Positions 57,775 through 64,000 of a stretch of DNA of 64,000 nucleotides are shown here, one piece after another. Source of the stretch: Pempheris klunzingeri (lineage: Eukaryota; Chordata; Actinopteri; Acropomatiformes; Pempheridae). Position numbers and translations under genes: made by a program. The stretch covers positions 15,989,618-16,053,617 of the forward strand of contig NC_092013.1 in NCBI RefSeq assembly GCF_042242105.1. The letters run 5' to 3'. A model generated the notes under the pieces. The model saw nothing but the letters and a program-made list of their open reading frames with translations. It made no database searches and was not told where the DNA came from. How positions within the stretch are numbered: position 1 is the stretch's first letter; each line of letters begins with the position of its first letter.

Positions 57775-60070
57775 AAATCTGACACCTCAACCCACTCAAA
57801 CACCTGCAGATCCGGCCTGTGAATGCCACATTTACTCTCAGACCGTAGTCATGATCACTGACATTGCAGAGGGGCAGGAACTGAAGGCCCGTCACCTTCA
57901 TCGCAAGCAGGAACACAAAACAAATCCTTGGTGAGTCAGTGGTGCTCTCAAGAACCTGATATCCTGGGGGAAAAAAAACCTGAAAATCCAATTCCTGTTG
58001 AAATAAATGCATCACAGTGATGTGAAACTGAATTGGGACAGTAGCTGAGCTGATGGAGCGGCATCCCCCTCTGCTCCCTCCATAGCAACTGGCCCAAGAT
58101 CAGCTTTGCAAAAACACTTCAAATAACACCTCAGCGACAGAGGCCTCAGTCAAACAGGTCGTGACCAGTACGTAAACGTCTCTTGTCATATTCCATGTCA
58201 ATTTGTATTTTTCTCTCCGTCATAAAAATGTGTCATGTTATTTAACATTGTGTCATACGAGAAAATGATTATAAAATCCGATCAGGGCTTCTGTTATATT
58301 TTAATGTTTCTGTTGTCAACATTACTGGACCAGCCACTGATGTTGCTGCTTGCACTTAATTAATGAAATGTATTGATTCCCTCATGATCATTGTGTCATA
58401 TTGCGTTTCCTCTTAAAAATCATTATGCACTCACTAATTTATTGTTATTTTACAGTGAATTCATTGATATTCTTGAAAAAACAATGTTTACATTTTTCAT
58501 TTGTGTTGTTTACATTTTTTTTTATTTATATTTGTGTCATGGGTTATGTTTCCACTTTCTACTCCTGCATTTTAATATCAGTGTAAATATGTGATGTTGT
58601 AAAATGAACAAATTTTTAAAATGTGAGATTGTATAATTTAAAGGTGCTGATGTTTCTAATTAGGTGGCGTTGATCTATTTGAACCTCAGAAAGCTTATGG
58701 TTGTAGAATGTACTGTAGCTGCTGTTCATGTCCGAGCATCGAAACACAGATAAAAGAGGAACATGTGAGCAAAGAAAAAGCAATATGTCTGCTCTGATAC
58801 AGTATGTACAAGTTATATAGTTCACTCAGGCCAGACAGGCTTTTTTTTTTTTTCTTTTTTTTTTTACTAGTATTGCAGCGTTTACTGTATTAAAATGCAA
58901 TACAATTTTGAAAGTCCCTTTATGCATCTGGGGCTGTATATAGCATCAGAAAAGCATGCTTGTGGAAAAGTATGGATAGCCTATTGGTAACTGTTGACCC
59001 AGATCAAAAGGAAATATTAAACCAATCCATGGAGATAAAATTCAACAAAAGGAAGACTGCAAGTTTTCTGGCAGACATTTAAAGACTCAAGTTTAATGAC
59101 TGAAGGCACGTGGATGGGACGCAAAACACCGACATAGATCTCAGATTAACAGCAAAACATGATGATGTTCATGAATTTCTGCTGTCGCTCAGTTGTAACA
59201 AACTTGTGTACCAGACAGAAAACAGATCAGAGATTAGATAATTTCAGGAAATTTAAAAATGTGGCTCACAACCTTTTGTTCCTAGTATTAGATTAGTAGA
59301 TTAATTACAAAGTAGATCACAGGATTATCTGAGGCAGATTGTTTATTCAATATCAGGAAAAAGTGCTCGACCTCAAATTAGCAGTTTTTACGCACATAGA
59401 ATCAGTCGACACCTAAAAACGAGGCCTGTGATATTGTGGTTTGTCCACATTTACTTTTTGCCTTCCCAGCATAGAATCTTAATTTAGATGATGAAATTCT
59501 ACAAGCCCACAATATGGTTTCATTGGTTTACAGAAAGGTCACTCTGACATTGTCCTCACCAGCTGAAATTTTAGCCAACATACAGTCACTTTTCACTAAA
59601 TGTGCAAGGGCTCCTTCATAACAGACAGCATCAAGCATAAAACTCTGGTTTTGATGTTCTTGTGTCCCTTGACAAGCCTTTGTGCATGTGCATGGTTTAA
59701 TCTGACAGTACAACAGCACATTACATCCTGTTCCATTTATTTATGACTGACCAGGTCCCACTCAATAAGCTAGAAATGGCAGCTTCTTTTAATATCTGCT
59801 GTTCTATTTTAAACGTTAAATTTGTGGAGCATTTAAAACCCAGTGTACCCCCAAGATTTAAAGCTAGATATCCTGCTGCAGGATAAAATGTTGCCAAAAA
59901 GCAAACCTACTGCCCTCTAGTGTCTCGATTGTGGAGGTACTTGTGTTGCCCAAGATGCCGATAGAAACAACCCAGTATGAACTGAAACGTTTGCTTTTTA
60001 TACTGCATTATTGTAACTGTACAATAAATATATTTAAGAAACATTTTAAAATAAAAATCAAACCTGTGAA
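57775..60070 (+). other. map3k12: map3k12 3' untranslated region (predicted)
   Basis: About 2.3 kb follow the stop with no further coding exon of recognisable type. AATAAA hexamers at 60023-60028 and 60050-60055 mark the likely distal end, and earlier AT-rich stretches could support shorter forms. Pyrimidine runs occur at about 58841-58864. Confidence 0.55.
60050..60055 (+). terminator. map3k12: Likely distal polyadenylation signal of map3k12
   Basis: AATAAA, with a second copy 27 bases upstream, about 100 bases before the facing signal of the pcbp4-type gene. Confidence 0.5.
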
Positions 60071-60153
60071 ATCTCAGCTTTGTGTGTTCGGTTTACTCCA
60101 GAAGGACAAAAAGACAAAATTCAAGACAAGTTGTGGTTTGAGCATTTCACATC

Positions 60154-60159
60154 TTTATT
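60154..60159 (-). terminator. pcbp4: Likely polyadenylation signal of the pcbp4-type gene
   Basis: TTTATT on + is AATAAA on -, about 2.4 kb after the stop and facing the map3k12 signals at 60023 and 60050. Confidence 0.45.
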
Positions 60160-61602
60160 TCTGTATTTTTTAAACAATGTTGTGGCACCCAGGTCTACAG
60201 TCTCAAAAACGTGCACAAAAGTTTTTCTTTCCTGCAAATAAAAAATAAAATAAATTCTGACTTGAGCAAAGCAAAGAGCAGGAAACTAGTGTTAACTCAC
60301 AACCCTTTTGTTGTCTAGTTCCAGAGCTTCAGTGATCTCAGTTCTCCGCCTCATCACATTTCATAGACAGATCAGTAAGTGTCCAGGAGTTATTCCCCCT
60401 TTGGTAGTTAAAAAAAAATATTTCCTCCATTTAAAACAAATATTCCAACATTTTTTTTTTTTTTAGTATATATCAGTCTTTACAAAAAAAGCGAGGAGAA
60501 CCCTCTGCTTTCAATTCTTAGAGCCAAGCCCAGACCCCCAAAACCTCCCATCCCAGCAAAATATCAACACATATTCTCAGGACCAGGAGAGGGGAAAAAC
60601 AGGAATGACATGTAGAGGGGCGAAAAGTGACACGCGTAGTAATACACATTTTAAATTATCTGGGTAAATTCAATTGTGAGAGTTAGAACATTTGTCGTCA
60701 TAACCAAATATAATCTGTGACAGTGCATGTACAGCTACGTATTCTCAGTGACACGAGTGTAATCCATGATACAAGCACTTCAATTGAAAAGGTGACAAAG
60801 GGGGAGAATGCAGGTGTATAATTAAAGCAAGTGAGTATGGACATAAAATGGACAGACCGACTTGAAGAACTGGGAGAGGAAAAAGGGGTGGTGTGTATAT
60901 AAACACAGAATAAAACAGTCACTCTATTGTTATTTTTGATATTTTTTTTTATTTTTCCTTTTTTGTCTTTTCCTTTTTAAAGAAAAAAACTGACTGTACA
61001 GAACTAAATCTATATTCCTATTCAGAGTTTTTCCAACTCTACTCCTCTGTGATGGCAAAGAAAGAAAAATGGAAGAGAGCCAAGGGATCAGTCAACAAAA
61101 AAAGAAAAAGAAAAAGTCTAATAACAAATCATTAAAACCTCCAACTCGAGTCAAAAAGGGAATTAAAAACCTAATTGTTTGTTTCTTTTGACTAAAACCA
61201 AAACAAAGAAAATAAATAATGAACTCAGCGGATCAAATGGGAGGCGGATGACATGATTTCAAATGAGGAAGAGGTGGTATAATATATAAACTCTTAAGTT
61301 GGATAGTTGCATTGACTGCTTTATGGTAGCCGATGACATAAAAGTGAGATTTAGTGCAGATGCAGTGTCTTATCAGTTGGCTGTCAGTCCTGTGGCCTCG
61401 GAGGAAAGCCTGGAGAAACAGACAGAGAGACACCCGGAGACCAGGGAGGGAGAGAGAATAAGGCATGCAATCAGACAGACACGATAAATGTAATTTACTG
61501 TACATTAAGTTATTATTCATTCGTCCAGTTTAGCCACTCTTACCATCAATGATAACTATTCTCAAACTCAAACCGATACTCATTTGTTTGGCATCAGAGC
61601 TG

Positions 61603-61996
61603 TGTTCAAAAAACATCTTGGGAAACGCGCTTATTTGTATTAATTAGAGGAGAAGATACGTAGCAGTCGGTTATCTTAGCTTAGCATAAAGAATCGCTAA
61701 CATCCTGACGTCTTGTTGTTACACTCAGGTTGCCAGTTAATTAGTGAACAGTCCAGGAAGTCACTGGCCTCAACAATTGCTGACCTTTAGAGGTGCTTGT
61801 AGTCTGACGCTGTTACCTTTGGACACATCCAGGCAAGCTGCTCCTCCCAGTGTTCTGTCTTTGTGTTAACCTAACCTAAACTGACTATTGGCTCTACCTA
61901 TGCATTTATTGTACAGACAGTGATATTAATCTTCTCATCCAAACCTCAACAAGGAAGCAAAGCAGCATTTCCCAAAATGTAAAACCATTCCTTTAA
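61603..61996. mobile_element. MITE of the TTAAAGGAATAGTTC family, copy 3
   Basis: The left arm is GTTCAAAAAACATCTTGGGA and the right arm is CAGCATTTCCCAAAATGTAA then AACCATTCCTTTAA. The internal motif GGTTATCTTAGCTTAGCATA is present. It lies within the predicted 3' UTR of the pcbp4-type gene, so it would be transcribed as an inverted repeat. Confidence 0.7.
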
Positions 61997-62582
61997 AAAT
62001 GAGGCTAAACTCAGTGGATGGTTTGGGAATTTTGATAAAACAAAATGATCTAAATAAAGGGCGGTTTGGTGTGTTTGATACCTGAGGGCAGATTTACTTG
62101 GGATTGAAATAACAACCGTTTCTTACATAAGCAAAAATAAATAAAAAATCATCATGATACACATAATCTCCATAATCTTATGACTGCTAACAATAGTCAC
62201 TTAAAATTCACTGCAAGAAAACTATTCCCATAAATACAATGTGACATCTTAAAGAGAGCCGCTACCTGAGCAGAGCTTACACAAAAGAGAGAAATGCTTC
62301 AGTAAACCAGTGAAATGATTCACTGTCCATGCCAAGTTCAAAGTCATTTAAAAATATAATGCACTCAACATGTCATTTCTTTAAGAGACAGGCCAAATCA
62401 AGCTACAGGTTTCTATTTTATAAATATGGCAGCAACCATCTGGCTGTGTAACACTTGTTTGTGTGCATTTGTTTTCTGTAGTAAGCGTGGCATGGCACAG
62501 CCAGATACAAAAGCAAGTGCAGGTACAGACAACAAAACAGCATTGTCAGTACTTTAGTAGTAGATGACTTATGTTTCCTTCG

Positions 62583-63879
<1,297 letters not shown>

Positions 63880-64000
63880 TTATAAGACAGGAATGCTTCA
63901 TCAGGTAACACAATGAACACATGCCTCAAGTGAAGTCTGCAACTTGGAACTAACAAGCTGTATTTATTAAAGCATTTTATACATGAAAAGTCATGCACTA

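Larger units (their letters stand above)
60130..62582 (-). other. pcbp4: 3' untranslated region of the pcbp4-type gene (predicted)
   Basis: On the minus strand, 2.4 kb follow the TAA stop without a coding exon. AATAAA on the minus strand (TTTATT at 60154-60159) gives a likely end near 60135. A/T homopolymer runs lie at about 60409-60464 and 60940-60990, and a MITE lies at 61603-61996. Confidence 0.55.

Overview
The window is vertebrate nuclear DNA, almost certainly from a ray-finned (teleost) fish and probably a percomorph. The genes are intron-rich with GT-AG splice sites and AATAAA signals. Their products are vertebrate-specific or most like vertebrate forms (type II collagen, an LRRC3-family protein, MYG1, the kinase MAP3K12/DLK and a PCBP4-type KH protein). 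The introns and spacers carry short inverted-repeat elements and microsatellites typical of fish genomes. Nothing prokaryotic, viral or CRISPR-like is present.

Layout, left to right. (1) 26-1989 (+): the last four coding exons of col2a1, encoding the C-propeptide, followed by a long 3' UTR to about 3.46 kb. (2) 6842-7699 (-): a single-exon LRRC3-family leucine-rich-repeat membrane protein, with a non-coding first exon predicted just above 9661. (3) 13659-32909 (-): the complete seven-exon myg1 gene (399 codons plus stop), with splice phases that close exactly. (4) 33.0-42.5 kb: a gene-poor spacer between the divergent myg1 and map3k12 promoters, carrying a piggyBac-like TTAA element. (5) 44988-57774 (+): the complete map3k12 coding region in 13 exons (942 codons plus stop), with a GC- and GA-rich upstream leader near 42.5-42.9 kb. 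(6) 62583-63855 (-): the last two coding exons of a pcbp4-type gene (third KH domain and a Ser/Thr-rich tail), continuing off the right edge.

The genes do not form a pathway. MYG1, MAP3K12 and a PCBP gene also lie close together on human 12q13, so the right half is a conserved block. Two convergent pairs (col2a1/LRRC3-like and map3k12/pcbp4) meet tail to tail with facing polyadenylation signals. The points most worth a second look are the PCBP4-type tail in the place where mammals have PCBP2, the trinucleotide-repeat-encoded Thr/Ser tract in that tail, the facing poly(A) signals, an insertion in the LRRC3-like ectodomain, and several families of non-autonomous transposons whose ends can be read directly. 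I found no convincing undescribed biological system.
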